Positions 44,717 to 53,234 of a stretch of DNA of 64,000 nt are shown one piece after another (positions within the stretch are counted from its first letter, which is position 1; the number at the start of each line of letters is the position of its first letter). The stretch is from positions 2,046,001-2,110,000 of the forward strand of contig NZ_CP084090.1 in assembly GCF_020217425.1 (NCBI RefSeq), written 5' to 3'. This DNA comes from Halomicrobium urmianum. GTDB taxonomy: Archaea > Halobacteriota > Halobacteria > Halobacteriales > Haloarculaceae. The notes beneath the pieces were generated by a model. It searched no databases. It was not told where the DNA came from and saw nothing but the letters and a program-made list of their open reading frames with translations. A program made the translations under genes and the position numbers.

Positions 44717-45355
44717 ATGGTCGACTGGTCAGTCTACCTCGTCACCCAGGAGAGCCGCTCGCGGGACCGCACCACACTGGAGGTCGTCCGGGCCGCCGTC
44801 GACGGCGGCGTCGGCGTCGTCCAGCTGCGCGAGAAGGACCTCCCCGCCCGCCGGCGCTACGAGCTGGGCACCGAGGTCCGGGAAATCACCCGCGAGGCCG
44901 GCGTCCCCCTGATCGTCAACGACCGCGTCGACCTCGCCCAGGCGCTGTCCGCCGACGGCGTCCACCTCGGCGACGACGACCTGCCCGTCGACGTGGCTCG
45001 CGAGATTCTCGGCGAGGACGCGATCGTCGGCCGCTCCGTCTCGTTCGTCGACGACGCCCGGGCCGCCGAGGCGGCCGGCGCGGACTACCTCGGCGTCGGA
45101 GCCATCTACGCCACCGGCTCGAAGGACGACATCCCCGACGACGAGTACGCCGTCGGTCCCGAGCGCGTCGCAGCGATCGCCGAGGTCGTGTCTGTACCGA
45201 TCGTGGGTATCGGTGGGATCACCCCCGACAACGCCGCGCCCGTCGTCGAAGCCGGTGCCGACGGCGTCGCGGTTATCTCCGCCGTCACCGACGCCGACGA
45301 CCCCGAAGCCACGACTAGGGATCTGCACGAGGCTGTTCAGGATGCGCGCGAGTAG
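44717..45355 (+). CDS. thiE: Thiamine-phosphate synthase
   Basis: A 212-residue TIM-barrel enzyme that joins HMP-PP and THZ-P. Motifs: VYLVTQES, GGVGVVQLREKD, LIVNDRVDLAQALSADGVHLGDDDLPV, YLGVGAIYATGSKDD, and VGIGGITPDNAAPVVEAGADGVAVISAV with the phosphate-binding loop. The ATG at 44717 gives the normal length. No other thiamine gene is adjacent here. Confidence 0.93.
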   Translation: MVDWSVYLVTQESRSRDRTTLEVVRAAVDGGVGVVQLREKDLPARRRYELGTEVREITREAGVPLIVNDRVDLAQALSADGVHLGDDDLPVDVAREILGEDAIVGRSVSFVDDARAAEAAGADYLGVGAIYATGSKDDIPDDEYAVGPERVAAIAEVVSVPIVGIGGITPDNAAPVVEAGADGVAVISAVTDADDPEATTRDLHEAVQDARE

Positions 45356-45431
45356 GCGGTCCTCGCTGTAGCCCGAACACGGACCGAACGCCCTCGGCCC
45401 GCTCGCTGGAACGACCGGAACGACTGCTTAC

Positions 45432-45841
45432 GACCAGAAAGCCCTCGGCCCGCTCGCGGCCGCTCCGTCGGATACCCTCACTCCGTTCGGGTAGTGCCGA
45501 CGGAGCGACTCCCCTCCGGCGCGAGCGGCCCTCGCCCTTTCATCCGCTAGGACCGCAGGTCTGCCCTTCCCCGGGTCGCGCGATAAACGCGCTCCCGGCC
45601 GCGGTGCGGTAGGACGCGTGTCGCGCCGCCAGGCGCGACCGGGGAGGAGTGGTGGTATCCTCCGCTCGCGCCCTCGTGGCGCGAGCAATGCTGTCGTCTG
45701 GTGGATGAAAGGGCGAGGCGCGGTCGACGAAGCCCGACCCCGCAAGCACCGCAGCCGTAGGCGAGGAGCCAGCGTGGGTCGCGCGAGTCGAGCGGGCCGA
45801 GGGTTTTCTGGCCGTTAGTGGTCCGTCCAGTTGTTCCTAGG
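45432..45841. repeat. Palindromic intergenic element, copy 2 (nested inverted repeats)
   Basis: Outer arms CCAGAAAGCCCTCGGCCCG (about 45434) and CGGGCCGAGGGTTTTCTGG (about 45792), inner arms CCTCGCCCTTTCATCC and GGATGAAAGGGCGAGG, plus a hairpin CGCTCCGTCGG/CCGACGGAGCG (45468-45516). It ends TCCAGTTGTTCCTAGG, as copy 1 (937-1336) ends TCCAGTTGCTAGG. A further half-copy of the outer arm (GAGCGGGCCGAGGGCTTTCT) follows at 45841-45860. The remaining intergenic sequence between thiE and the ABC gene holds no gene. Confidence 0.7.
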
Positions 45842-45959
45842 AGCGGGCCGAGGGCTTTCTCGTCGCAGTTTCTGGTTCCAGCGAGCGCAGTTCCGTAGCC
45901 TCGGCATCGAAACTATCCTAATCGTCGATGATCGACTTCGACGGCCTTTAGAGGGGTTA

Positions 45960-45973
45960 ACTGACTAGTCAGT
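45960..45973. promoter_or_regulatory. 14-bp perfect palindrome at ABC-transporter start
   Basis: ACTGACTAGTCAGT lies 4 nt before the ATG at 45978. With a TATA-like TTTAGAGG about 30 nt upstream of the ATG, the palindrome would cover the transcription start, a place where a dimeric repressor would act. No regulator gene is adjacent. Confidence 0.5.
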
Positions 45974-45977
45974 CACC

Positions 45978-47933
45978 ATGTCGACCGACGAGGAGACGCC
46001 GTTCGACAGGTACAGACAGCAGGTCGACAGACCGCTGTCGCGCCTGTTCAGGGAGTACGGGCTGGAGCGCAAGCCGTGGCTGGTGGTCGGTCTCGTCGCC
46101 AACCTCCTGGCCCAGATGGCGTCGCTGTTGCCACCTGTCGTGCTGGGATCGGCGGTCGACGCGCTGTTCAGGGGGGACGCCCAGTACACGCTGCCGCTGG
46201 TGCCCCAGTCGTGGATTCCCCAGGGGACGGTCGAGCAGTTCTGGTTCTCCGTGGCGCTGATCGCGGGCTCGTTCGTCGCGGCGGCGGTGTTCACCTGGAT
46301 CTACGGCGTCGTGGCCAACTTCTTCGCACACGGCGTGATGCACGAGGTACGCTCCGACAGCTTCGAGAAGATGCTGCGGCTGGACGCGGCCTTCTTCGAC
46401 GACAAGCAGACCGGCGAGGTCATGTCGATCCTGTCGAATGACGCCCAGAACCTGGAACTGTTCCTCGACGACGCGCTGATGAACGGGACGCGGCTGGTGG
46501 CGATGGTGCTGGGCATCACCGCGATTCTCTTCGTCCTCAACCCGCAACTGGCCGTCGTCACGCTCGCGGCGGTGCCGGTCATGATCGCGTTCACGTGGTG
46601 GTTCATGCGGGCCATCGAGCCCCGCTACGAGGACCGCCAGAGCGCCGTCGCGGAGTTCAACACGCGCATCGAGAACGGCATCAGCGGCGTCGACCTGGCG
46701 AAGACCACCGCCAGCGAGGGCTACGAGGCCAGCCAGGTCCGCGACGCCTCTCGCGGCGTCTTCGAGAGCATCATGGCGGTCCTGAGGCTCGCGTACTTCT
46801 ACCGCCCCGGGATGGAGCTGCTCGCGGGGCTCTCGTTCGCTGCCACTTTCCTCGTCGGGGGCTACTGGATCCTCTTCGGGGACCTGAGGGTCGGCGTCTT
46901 CGTCACGTTCGTCTTCATGACCCAGCGGTTCGTCGCGCCGCTGGCCGAGGTCTCCAGCATCGTCGACCAGACCCAGAACGCGATGGTCTCGGCCTCGCGC
47001 GTGTTCGGATTGATGGACATCCCCGTCCGCATCGAAGACGACGAGGACGCCGTCGTCCTCGACGACCCCGCGGGCAGCGTCGAGTACGAGGACGTCTGCT
47101 TCGACTACCCGGACCTGCTCGCGGAGATGGCGGCCGAGGCGGAGGCAGAGAGCGACGCCGGCGCCAGCCCGACGGCGGCACAGGCCGACGGCGGGACCGT
47201 GGCCGGCGCGGACGGCGGCGACCCATTCGGCACGGCGGACGACGAGGACGGCTACGTCGTCGAGGACGTCTCCGTCACCGCCGATCCCGGCGACACCGTC
47301 GCCTTCGTCGGCTCGACGGGCGCCGGCAAGTCGACGCTGTGTCGGCTCCTGCTGCGCCTCTACGACGTCGACGAGGGAGCGGTGAAGGTCGACGGCACCG
47401 ACGTCCGCGATATCGAACTCGCCAGCCTGCGGGAACACGTCGGCTACGTCTCCCAGGAGGCGTTCCTGTTCGACGGCACCATCGCCGACAACATCCGCTA
47501 CGGCCGCTTCGACGAGTCCGACGAGGCCGTCGTCGAGGCCGCGAGGGCGGCGGAGGCCCACGAGTTCATCACCGGACTCCCCGACGGATACGAGACCCGC
47601 GTCGGCGAGCGCGGCGTGAAGCTCTCTGGCGGCCAGCGCCAGCGCATCGCCATCGCTCGCGTCGTCCTCCAGGACCCGGAGATCCTCGTGCTGGACGAGG
47701 CCACAAGCGACGTCGACACCGACACCGAGCAGCGCATCCAGTCGTCGCTGGACGCGCTGACCGAGGACCGCACCACCTTCGTCGTCGCCCACCGCCTCTC
47801 GACCGTCGTCGGCGCCGACCGGATCGTCGTCCTCGAGGACGGCCGCGTCGTCGAGCGCGGCACGCACGACGAACTCCGCGAGCGGGACGGCCGCTACGCG
47901 GAACTCTGGAACGCGCAGACCGGCAGCGTCTGA
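45978..47933 (+). CDS. ABC transporter, fused permease-ATPase (exporter type)
   Basis: A 651-residue half-transporter. Six helices span residues about 35-320 (including LVVGLVANLLAQMASLLPPVVLGSAV and FRPGMELLAGLSFAATFLVGGYW-like segments). The ATPase has Walker A FVGSTGAGKST, signature KLSGGQRQR, Walker B EILVLDEATSDVD and H-loop VVAHRL. An unusual acidic Ala/Asp/Gly insertion (about residues 380-420) splits the start of the ATPase domain. Drug or lipid export is typical; substrate unknown. It would act as a homodimer or with a partner elsewhere. Confidence 0.95.
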   Translation: MSTDEETPFDRYRQQVDRPLSRLFREYGLERKPWLVVGLVANLLAQMASLLPPVVLGSAVDALFRGDAQYTLPLVPQSWIPQGTVEQFWFSVALIAGSFVAAAVFTWIYGVVANFFAHGVMHEVRSDSFEKMLRLDAAFFDDKQTGEVMSILSNDAQNLELFLDDALMNGTRLVAMVLGITAILFVLNPQLAVVTLAAVPVMIAFTWWFMRAIEPRYEDRQSAVAEFNTRIENGISGVDLAKTTASEGYEASQVRDASRGVFESIMAVLRLAYFYRPGMELLAGLSFAATFLVGGYWILFGDLRVGVFVTFVFMTQRFVAPLAEVSSIVDQTQNAMVSASRVFGLMDIPVRIEDDEDAVVLDDPAGSVEYEDVCFDYPDLLAEMAAEAEAESDAGASPTAAQADGGTVAGADGGDPFGTADDEDGYVVEDVSVTADPGDTVAFVGSTGAGKSTLCRLLLRLYDVDEGAVKVDGTDVRDIELASLREHVGYVSQEAFLFDGTIADNIRYGRFDESDEAVVEAARAAEAHEFITGLPDGYETRVGERGVKLSGGQRQRIAIARVVLQDPEILVLDEATSDVDTDTEQRIQSSLDALTEDRTTFVVAHRLSTVVGADRIVVLEDGRVVERGTHDELRERDGRYAELWNAQTGSV

Positions 47934-48113
47934 CGGCCGGCCCCGAGGCGTGGCCGCTCCGCTGCGACGACTCTCGGCGCTGGTGTGTCAGACGGCGCCG
48001 GCGAGACTACACGGCTCCCGTAGCCAGCGCTCGACAGTCGGAAAGAGAACAGTGGTACGAGCGGGCTCTCCGGTCAGTACGACCTGCGCCCGGCACGCTA
48101 CGAAACTAGAGAA

Positions 48114-48398
48114 TCAGTCGATGTGACCTTCGTCGCGCAGCTGGTCCGCGTCCTGGCTGGTGTAGCGCCACTCGATGTTGCCCTTCTCGTCCTGCCAGTC
48201 CCACGGCTCGATGACGACGACGTCGTCGACCTCGATCCACGTCCGGAACTTCATGCGGCCGGGGATCCGGCCCATGCGCTCCTTGCCGTCCTCGCACTGC
48301 ACTCGAACGTGATTGCCGCCGTTGTGTTCCGTCACAACGCCGAACATCTCGTCACTGTTGGGCATTCGGAGGTTCCGACGCCCGGAATTTTCGCTCAC
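48114..48398 (-). CDS. eif1A: Translation initiation factor aIF1A
   Basis: A 94-residue OB-fold factor: [70 protein letters not shown] is the conserved core. It binds the A site of the small subunit with aIF1 during start selection. The GTG start at 48398 has a TATA-like TTATAC about 27 nt upstream (minus strand), so the mRNA is probably leaderless with a GTG start. Confidence 0.95.
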   Translation of the reverse strand: MSENSGRRNLRMPNSDEMFGVVTEHNGGNHVRVQCEDGKERMGRIPGRMKFRTWIEVDDVVVIEPWDWQDEKGNIEWRYTSQDADQLRDEGHID

Positions 48399-48578
48399 AA
48401 CATAAAGAGGAGCTACACACGTATAACGCTTCGGCGAGTCGTGGTATCGTTCACCACGACTTTCGGGAGACGATTCGAGGTTCCTCTCTTTGGTCAGAAC
48501 CGCTCTCCCTCGCGTGTCGGTCGCCTCGCTCGCTCCCGCTCGGCCCTTCCGAGGTCGGCCGCTCCGCTTACGACCTCC

Positions 48579-48818
48579 CTACTCCTCGAACTCCACCTCG
48601 CCTTCGACTTCGACGGTGAGGCCTTCGGTCTCCAGTTCGGCCTCGAACTCTGACTCGTCCTCGACCTCCACCTCGAGCTCGCTGGTGTCGACCGCCACCT
48701 CGACCTCTATCTCGACGTTAACGTTCTCGGGGTCGATCGACTGCTCGCTCTCGTCGTGCTGGTGGTTGCTCTCTTCCTCGGGCTGGTCGCTCTCGTCGTG
48801 CTGATCGGAGTCGTCCAT
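48579..48818 (-). CDS. Highly acidic repetitive protein
   Basis: A 79-residue protein almost entirely Asp/Glu with alternating Val (VEIEVEVAVDTSELEVEVEDESEFEAELETEGLTVEVEGEVEFEE), probably a beta-rich or disordered acidic protein. No family was recognised. It is divergent from the Rieske gene, with a TTAGG-N4-CCTAA palindrome between them (48836-48849). Confidence 0.65.
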   Translation of the reverse strand: MDDSDQHDESDQPEEESNHQHDESEQSIDPENVNVEIEVEVAVDTSELEVEVEDESEFEAELETEGLTVEVEGEVEFEE

Positions 48819-48835
48819 CGCGTTCGAAAGGTGCT

Positions 48836-48849
48836 TTAGGCAGTCCTAA
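48836..48849. promoter_or_regulatory. TTAGG-N4-CCTAA palindrome (site C)
   Basis: TTAGGCAGTCCTAA, 13 bp upstream of the Rieske ATG (48863) and 17 bp upstream of the acidic gene's ATG (48818). It has the same form as sites at 52952 and 53190. Resembles DtxR/IdeR-type iron boxes; identity of the binder is inference. Confidence 0.65.
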
Positions 48850-48862
48850 TATCTATCGCCGT

Positions 48863-49408
48863 ATGGGAGATCCGCCGCGAGTGACCGTCAGTTCCGAGGG
48901 CGGTGAAGAGTCCGTCCGGGTCCACGACGACAGCGGGACCGTCGAGACGGACGACGCCGCGTTCAGCTTCAGCGTCGACGGGCTGTCGAGCGCGGACGGG
49001 AGTGACGACGAGAGCGCGGGTGCGGGCGACGGCACGGACGGCGACGCCGATCCCCGCCGCATCTGCGCCGCCGACGCGGTCCCCGCGGACGGGACGCTGC
49101 GCTGCGAGGCGCGATCAGGGCGGCGCGGCGTCGAGTTCATTCTCCATCGGCGGGGCGACGCCGTCGTCGCGTGGCGCAACTCCTGCCCGCACGAGCCCGA
49201 GGTCCCACTGGACACGGGCGGCGGCGCGATCGTCCGGCGGGACTCGATCGTCTGCCACAAGCACGGCGCGCAGTTCGAGCGCGACGACGGCGTCTGCACG
49301 CACGGGCCCTGCGCGGGCGACGCGCTCGACTCGATCCGCGTCGCCGTCGAGGACGATGCCGTCGTGCTGACCGACGAGCGCTTCGAGTCCGCGCGTCGGC
49401 TGGACTGA
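48863..49408 (+). CDS. Rieske 2Fe-2S domain protein
   Basis: A 181-residue protein. The N-terminal half is acidic and variable; the C-terminal half carries the Rieske ligands CPHEPEVPL and CHKHGAQF (two Cys, two His). This is a soluble Rieske protein, not the membrane bc1 type, and has no partner oxygenase nearby. The palindrome just upstream suggests metal-dependent expression, which is inference. Confidence 0.9.
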   Translation: MGDPPRVTVSSEGGEESVRVHDDSGTVETDDAAFSFSVDGLSSADGSDDESAGAGDGTDGDADPRRICAADAVPADGTLRCEARSGRRGVEFILHRRGDAVVAWRNSCPHEPEVPLDTGGGAIVRRDSIVCHKHGAQFERDDGVCTHGPCAGDALDSIRVAVEDDAVVLTDERFESARRLD

Positions 49409-49665
49409 CCGCCGCGGTGGAGACCGGTGCCGCCGCAGCGATCGTCGCGCGTCGAGACGGCGGCTCCTCCAGTCCGCTCGACCCCGCGACCGCGATTTTG
49501 CGGCCGGGATAGCCGCGACAGCGCGTCGCGGCCGTCGACGGCTTTCGTGTCGACTTTCCTAACAGAGGCACCAGTTCGGGAACTCGAATTACGATTGTCG
49601 GAAGTAGAGTTTTAGGTTGCCAGAGGAGTTATTTAAATATTGTAGTGATATAAGATAATCGGGTT

Positions 49666-49677
49666 CCCCCCCCCCCC
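49666..49677 (+). repeat. Poly-C tract (12 C) in dpsA promoter/leader region
   Basis: Twelve consecutive C's end 10 nt before the dpsA start codon (49688). A TATA-like TTATTTAAATATTG lies at about 49628-49641, so the tract lies near the predicted transcription start. Long single-base runs are prone to length change by slippage; no length variation can be seen from one sequence. Confidence 0.75.
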
Positions 49678-49687
49678 TCGAACTGCA

Positions 49688-50125
49688 ATGAGTACCCAAG
49701 AGACCGTCCGCCGGGAAGCCGGGACCGTCGAAGAGAACCCCGTCCGACTGGATCAGGATAAGGCCGAGCAGATCGCCGAGGCCCTGAACACCGGCCTGGC
49801 CGACGCGTACGTCCTCTACCACCAGCTCTACAAGCACCACTGGAACGTCGAGGGCGCCGAGCACCTCCCGATCCACGAGTTCCTGCAGGAGGCCTACGAG
49901 GACGTCGAGGCGGCCGCCGACGAGGTCGCCGAGCGCGCCCAGGCCCTGGGCGGCGTCCCCCACGCCAGCATGCCGGCGCTGTCAGACGCCGCGACTGTCG
50001 AGCCCGAGGACGAGGACGTCTACGACATCCGGACGTCCTTCGAGAACGACCTGGAAATCTACGGCGACGTCATCGACCACTACCTCGAGGACGACACCCT
50101 CGTCCTCGAGTCCGCACTGAAGTAG
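49688..50125 (+). CDS. dpsA: DpsA-type ferritin-like protein, internally deleted
   Basis: A 145-residue protein starting MSTQETVRREAGTVEENPVRLDQDK. Helices A-C include the ferroxidase region HHWNVEGAEHLPIHEFLQEAYEDVEAAADEVAERAQALGGVPHAS. Haloarchaeal DpsA is normally about 180 residues; here IYGDVI runs straight into DHYLEDDTLV, so about 37 residues of the fourth-helix region (in my memory of Halobacterium DpsA, EATREHTELAEN...) are missing, in frame. The shell is therefore probably impaired. Other copies may exist in the genome. Confidence 0.85.
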   Translation: MSTQETVRREAGTVEENPVRLDQDKAEQIAEALNTGLADAYVLYHQLYKHHWNVEGAEHLPIHEFLQEAYEDVEAAADEVAERAQALGGVPHASMPALSDAATVEPEDEDVYDIRTSFENDLEIYGDVIDHYLEDDTLVLESALK

Positions 50126-50586
50126 ATCGCTTCCGTGCTGCAGTTTCTTAGACCGACGGAGCGACCTGACCGGACGGCTGCTCGGTGAGGGCGGTTCCCT
50201 GTTGGCTATGCGATCGGGACCGTCGTCCAGAAGCGTCCGTTCCAACCGGCGGGCGACGACCGGGTCGATTTCTCCGGCGAGTGAGTACCAGGCTGATTTC
50301 TCCGGCGGGCGACGCAACCGTCGGCGATCACCGACTGCGGCTCAGGGCCGCGGGTCGACGGTGTAGTCCGTCGCGGTCCAGCCCTCCGTGTTTCCGTCCT
50401 CGAGGAACACCCACTTCCCGGGACAGGTTTCACACCCTGCGCCTCGCCCCGAATCAGTCCGTCGTCGGGACGGCAGTCGCCACCTCGATGGCGACGCTGT
50501 ATCTGTCAGCGACCGACACCCCGCACGTCTCCCGCTGTACTCCGGTCTGTTCGCCCCCGGAATTAACGCCTGTAAATGTCGGGCGG
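50126..50586. other. Gene-poor stretch with a possible coding remnant
   Basis: No intact gene. On the minus strand a short frame ending at 50342 reads CETCPGKWVFLEDGNTEGW then TATDYTVDPRP before a stop (about 50342-50440). The composition looks coding, with a CxxC pair, but no start codon in frame fits and no family was identified; probably a gene remnant. Confidence 0.35.
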
Positions 50587-51723
50587 TCAGAAGTCACCGA
50601 CGTTGCGGTTGCGACGCATGAGGTAGAGGAAGTACGGACCGCCGAGTAGGCCGGTAACGATCCCGACCGGTAGCTGGAGGGGTGACAGCGCGAGCCGGGC
50701 ACCGACGTCCGCCGCAGTCACAAGGGCCGGTCCGGCGAACACACACCCGACCATGAGCCGCCGGTAATCGCTGCCGACGAGGTTTCGCACCAGGTGCGGG
50801 ACGACGAGACCGACGAACGCGACGAGACCGGCGACGGCGACCGCGATCGACGCAGCGGCGATCGCGACCACCGACAGTCCGAAGCGGGTACGTTCGACGT
50901 TCATACCGAGCGAACTGGCCGTTTGTTCACCGAGCAGGAGCACGTTGAGCTGCCGCGATCCCGCCAGCGCCAGCGTCACCGCTATCGCCGTCCACGGAAG
51001 CGCCAGTCGCACCTGCGCCCAGTCCTTCCCGGTGAGCGAGCCGGTCAGCCACGAGAGCGCCGTCTGAACGACGCCGGTGTTGCCGGCGAAAAAGAACAGG
51101 CCGGTCTGCAGGGAATTGCCGATCATCGCTACGATGACGCCGGCGAGAATGAGCCGGACCGGGCTGGTGCCGCCCTGCCAGGCGATCGCGTACACGAGCA
51201 GGAACGCCGTCGCACCGCCCAGCGCGGCGACGAACGGCAAGTAGTTCGACAGGGCCGGCACCAGAATGAGTACGACCAGCACGGCGAGGCCGGCGCCGGC
51301 GCTCACGCCGAGCACGTACGGGCTGGCGAGTTCGTTCCGGGTGACCGCCTGGAAGATGGCGCCCGACACCGCGAGGTTCGCGCCCACGAACACGCCCACG
51401 ATGATCCGCGGAATGCGGATGTTCCAGACGATGAGCGTCGCCGTCTCGACGTCCGGAAACTCGCCGCCGAGGAGCAGGCCAGCGAGGACGTTCGGATCGC
51501 CGATGACAGCCGGATCGAACACGGCGGCGAACGCCTCACCGATCGACAGCTCGTAGGAGCCGTATCGGATCTGGACGAACGCACTGACAGCGAAGATGAC
51601 GAGGCTACCGACGACGACCGACGCGAGCTGTCGATCGAGGAGAGCACGCCAGCCGCTGATGACGAACCGGTCGCTGGAGTCCGCGTCGTCGGCTTTGGGC
51701 TCGGAATAGGAGTCGCTACTCAT
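50587..51723 (-). CDS. FecCD/BtuC-family ABC permease
   Basis: A 378-residue membrane protein with about ten helices. Family-typical segments include RIPRIIVGVFVGANLAVSGAIFQAVTRNELASPYVLGVSAGAGLAVL and SLGMNVERTRFG and GLVAFVGLVVPHLVRNLVGSDYRRLM, the last being the coupling region contacting the ATPase. It forms the transmembrane part of an iron-siderophore or cobalamin importer. It lies 20 bp downstream of the substrate-binding gene on the same strand. Confidence 0.95.
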   Translation of the reverse strand: MSSDSYSEPKADDADSSDRFVISGWRALLDRQLASVVVGSLVIFAVSAFVQIRYGSYELSIGEAFAAVFDPAVIGDPNVLAGLLLGGEFPDVETATLIVWNIRIPRIIVGVFVGANLAVSGAIFQAVTRNELASPYVLGVSAGAGLAVLVVLILVPALSNYLPFVAALGGATAFLLVYAIAWQGGTSPVRLILAGVIVAMIGNSLQTGLFFFAGNTGVVQTALSWLTGSLTGKDWAQVRLALPWTAIAVTLALAGSRQLNVLLLGEQTASSLGMNVERTRFGLSVVAIAAASIAVAVAGLVAFVGLVVPHLVRNLVGSDYRRLMVGCVFAGPALVTAADVGARLALSPLQLPVGIVTGLLGGPYFLYLMRRNRNVGDF

Positions 51724-51743
51724 TCAATTAGGAGTGGGCGCGG

Positions 51744-52946
51744 TCAGACATCGCCGGCCACGATGTCAGCGATCCGCTGTCGGTCGAACAGTTGCTCGTC
51801 GCCAGACACTTCTCCGAAGGTGTCCGGGAAGAGCTGCTGGGCGGCCCGCTCGGTGAGGAAGAAGTTCTGGATCGGACCCTGGTGGAGGAACCCGCCGCGA
51901 TAGACCCGGCCGTTCTGGACGGCCGTCAGCTCGCCGGCGACCTCGTGGTCCTGCATGTACGCGAGCACGGTGTCCCGGAACTCCTCGGGGGACTTGCGCT
52001 CGTGTCCGCGGACCATGATGACGTCGGGGTCGATGTCGAGCATCGTCTCGTAGTCGATCTTCCCCCGATCGGACGTGCTCAGTCCCTCGATGCCGGTCCC
52101 GGCGAGCGCGTCGCTGACCCCCAAGTCGTGCCACTGCTTCTTGCTCGTGCCCTGATCGTTGAGGCGATAGGGCGAGAACTGGTCCGGCTGATCTGCAGCG
52201 GCGTACACCAGCAGCACGTTCGGTCGCGAGTCCGCGGGCGGGAGCTGGCTCTGAACCTCCGCGATGAACTCGTCGTGGTACTCCTTGAACGCGGCGTAGC
52301 GCTCTTCCTCCTGGAAGACCTGCGCGACCTTCTCGAAGGCCTGGTAGAGGGTGTAGTAGCGGTAGTCGTGCCACTTGTCCTCGCGGCGGAAGATGAGGTT
52401 GCCGAAGAACGGCGCGACGTTCTCGGTGATCTCGTCGACGTCGGACTGCGACCAGCCGAACCAGTTGATCAACATGTTCGGGTCCATGAGGTGGACGTCG
52501 TTGTCCAGCTGGTAGAACGGCTCCTTGGGGATGGTGTCTCCGAGCAGCTCGTTCTCGGTCAGCACCGACCGATCGACGCTGACGCCGTCGATCTCGTCGT
52601 AGACGTACGTGTAGTAGCGGTCGGCGTAGCCGATGCCGGTGATGCCGTCGGACTGGCCGAGCGCGACCGCCATGTCGGCGTAGGCGCCGTCGTAGGCGAT
52701 CCACTTCTCGGGGACCGACTCGAAGGTGACCTCCCCGACCGGCGCCATGGACACCGAATCGGACGTGTCGGTCTCCGTCGCCGTCTCGGTTTCAGTGTCG
52801 GTCGGCGTCCCCTCGTCGGTGTCCTGCGGCGTCGAATCGCCTTCACCGCCGCCGGTACCGTCGCCGGACAACTCGGCACAACCGGCGAGAAGGGAACTTG
52901 CGATACCTGCACCAGCGGTCAGTACACGTCTTCGGCTCGGGTCCAT
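51744..52946 (-). CDS. ABC transporter substrate-binding lipoprotein
   Basis: A 400-residue periplasmic-binding-type protein. The N-terminus SRRRVLTAGAGIASSLLAGCAEL has Tat-like RRR followed by the lipobox LAGC. A Ser/Thr/Glu-rich linker follows, then a FecB/BtuF-like binding domain (EVTFESVPEKWIAYDGAYADMAVALG...; VLLVYAAADQPDQF; VIMVRGHERKSPEEFRD). It captures a ferric-siderophore, cobalamin or similar metal chelate. Operon with the permease; the ATPase is divergent. Confidence 0.93.
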   Translation of the reverse strand: MDPSRRRVLTAGAGIASSLLAGCAELSGDGTGGGEGDSTPQDTDEGTPTDTETETATETDTSDSVSMAPVGEVTFESVPEKWIAYDGAYADMAVALGQSDGITGIGYADRYYTYVYDEIDGVSVDRSVLTENELLGDTIPKEPFYQLDNDVHLMDPNMLINWFGWSQSDVDEITENVAPFFGNLIFRREDKWHDYRYYTLYQAFEKVAQVFQEEERYAAFKEYHDEFIAEVQSQLPPADSRPNVLLVYAAADQPDQFSPYRLNDQGTSKKQWHDLGVSDALAGTGIEGLSTSDRGKIDYETMLDIDPDVIMVRGHERKSPEEFRDTVLAYMQDHEVAGELTAVQNGRVYRGGFLHQGPIQNFFLTERAAQQLFPDTFGEVSGDEQLFDRQRIADIVAGDV

Positions 52947-52951
52947 GCCGA

Positions 52952-52965
52952 TTAGGCCCGCCTAA
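52952..52965. promoter_or_regulatory. TTAGG-N4-CCTAA palindrome (site A)
   Basis: TTAGGCCCGCCTAA lies 5 bp upstream of the substrate-binding protein's ATG (52946), so in a leaderless mRNA it would cover the transcription start. Repression when metal is plentiful is the expected effect if it is a DtxR-family box. Confidence 0.65.
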
Positions 52966-53189
52966 ACTTTGTTAAAGACACCGGTTTTAGGAGAGCCAAA
53001 ACGATTCTTGATGTAGAAAAGGCGGGGTTGAGAGAGCGGAACCCGTCGAGATCTCGACTGAGAAGACGAGGTCCGGAGCCGAGAGGGTGCGACCACCTGC
53101 CACCGACCGAGACTGCGATTGGTTTCCTTCGATACGCCGAGAGCGTGACTCGGCTCACGTCCCGTCGTCGAAAGGGAAACGACTTAATG

Positions 53190-53203
53190 TTAGGTATACC
53201 TAA
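53190..53203. promoter_or_regulatory. TTAGG-N4-CCTAA palindrome (site B)
   Basis: TTAGGTATACCTAA lies 32 bp upstream of the ATG at 53235. An ATG at 53187 immediately precedes it, and starting there would translate the palindrome as LGIPK; this is why the downstream start is preferred. Confidence 0.65.
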
Positions 53204-53234
53204 AATAACGCCGAGAGTTACCCGAGCGAAGATC

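Noticed and set aside
53028-53234. Longer start for the ABC ATPase (ATG 53187 or earlier)
   Set aside because: It would place the TTAGG-N4-CCTAA palindrome and promoter inside the coding region.
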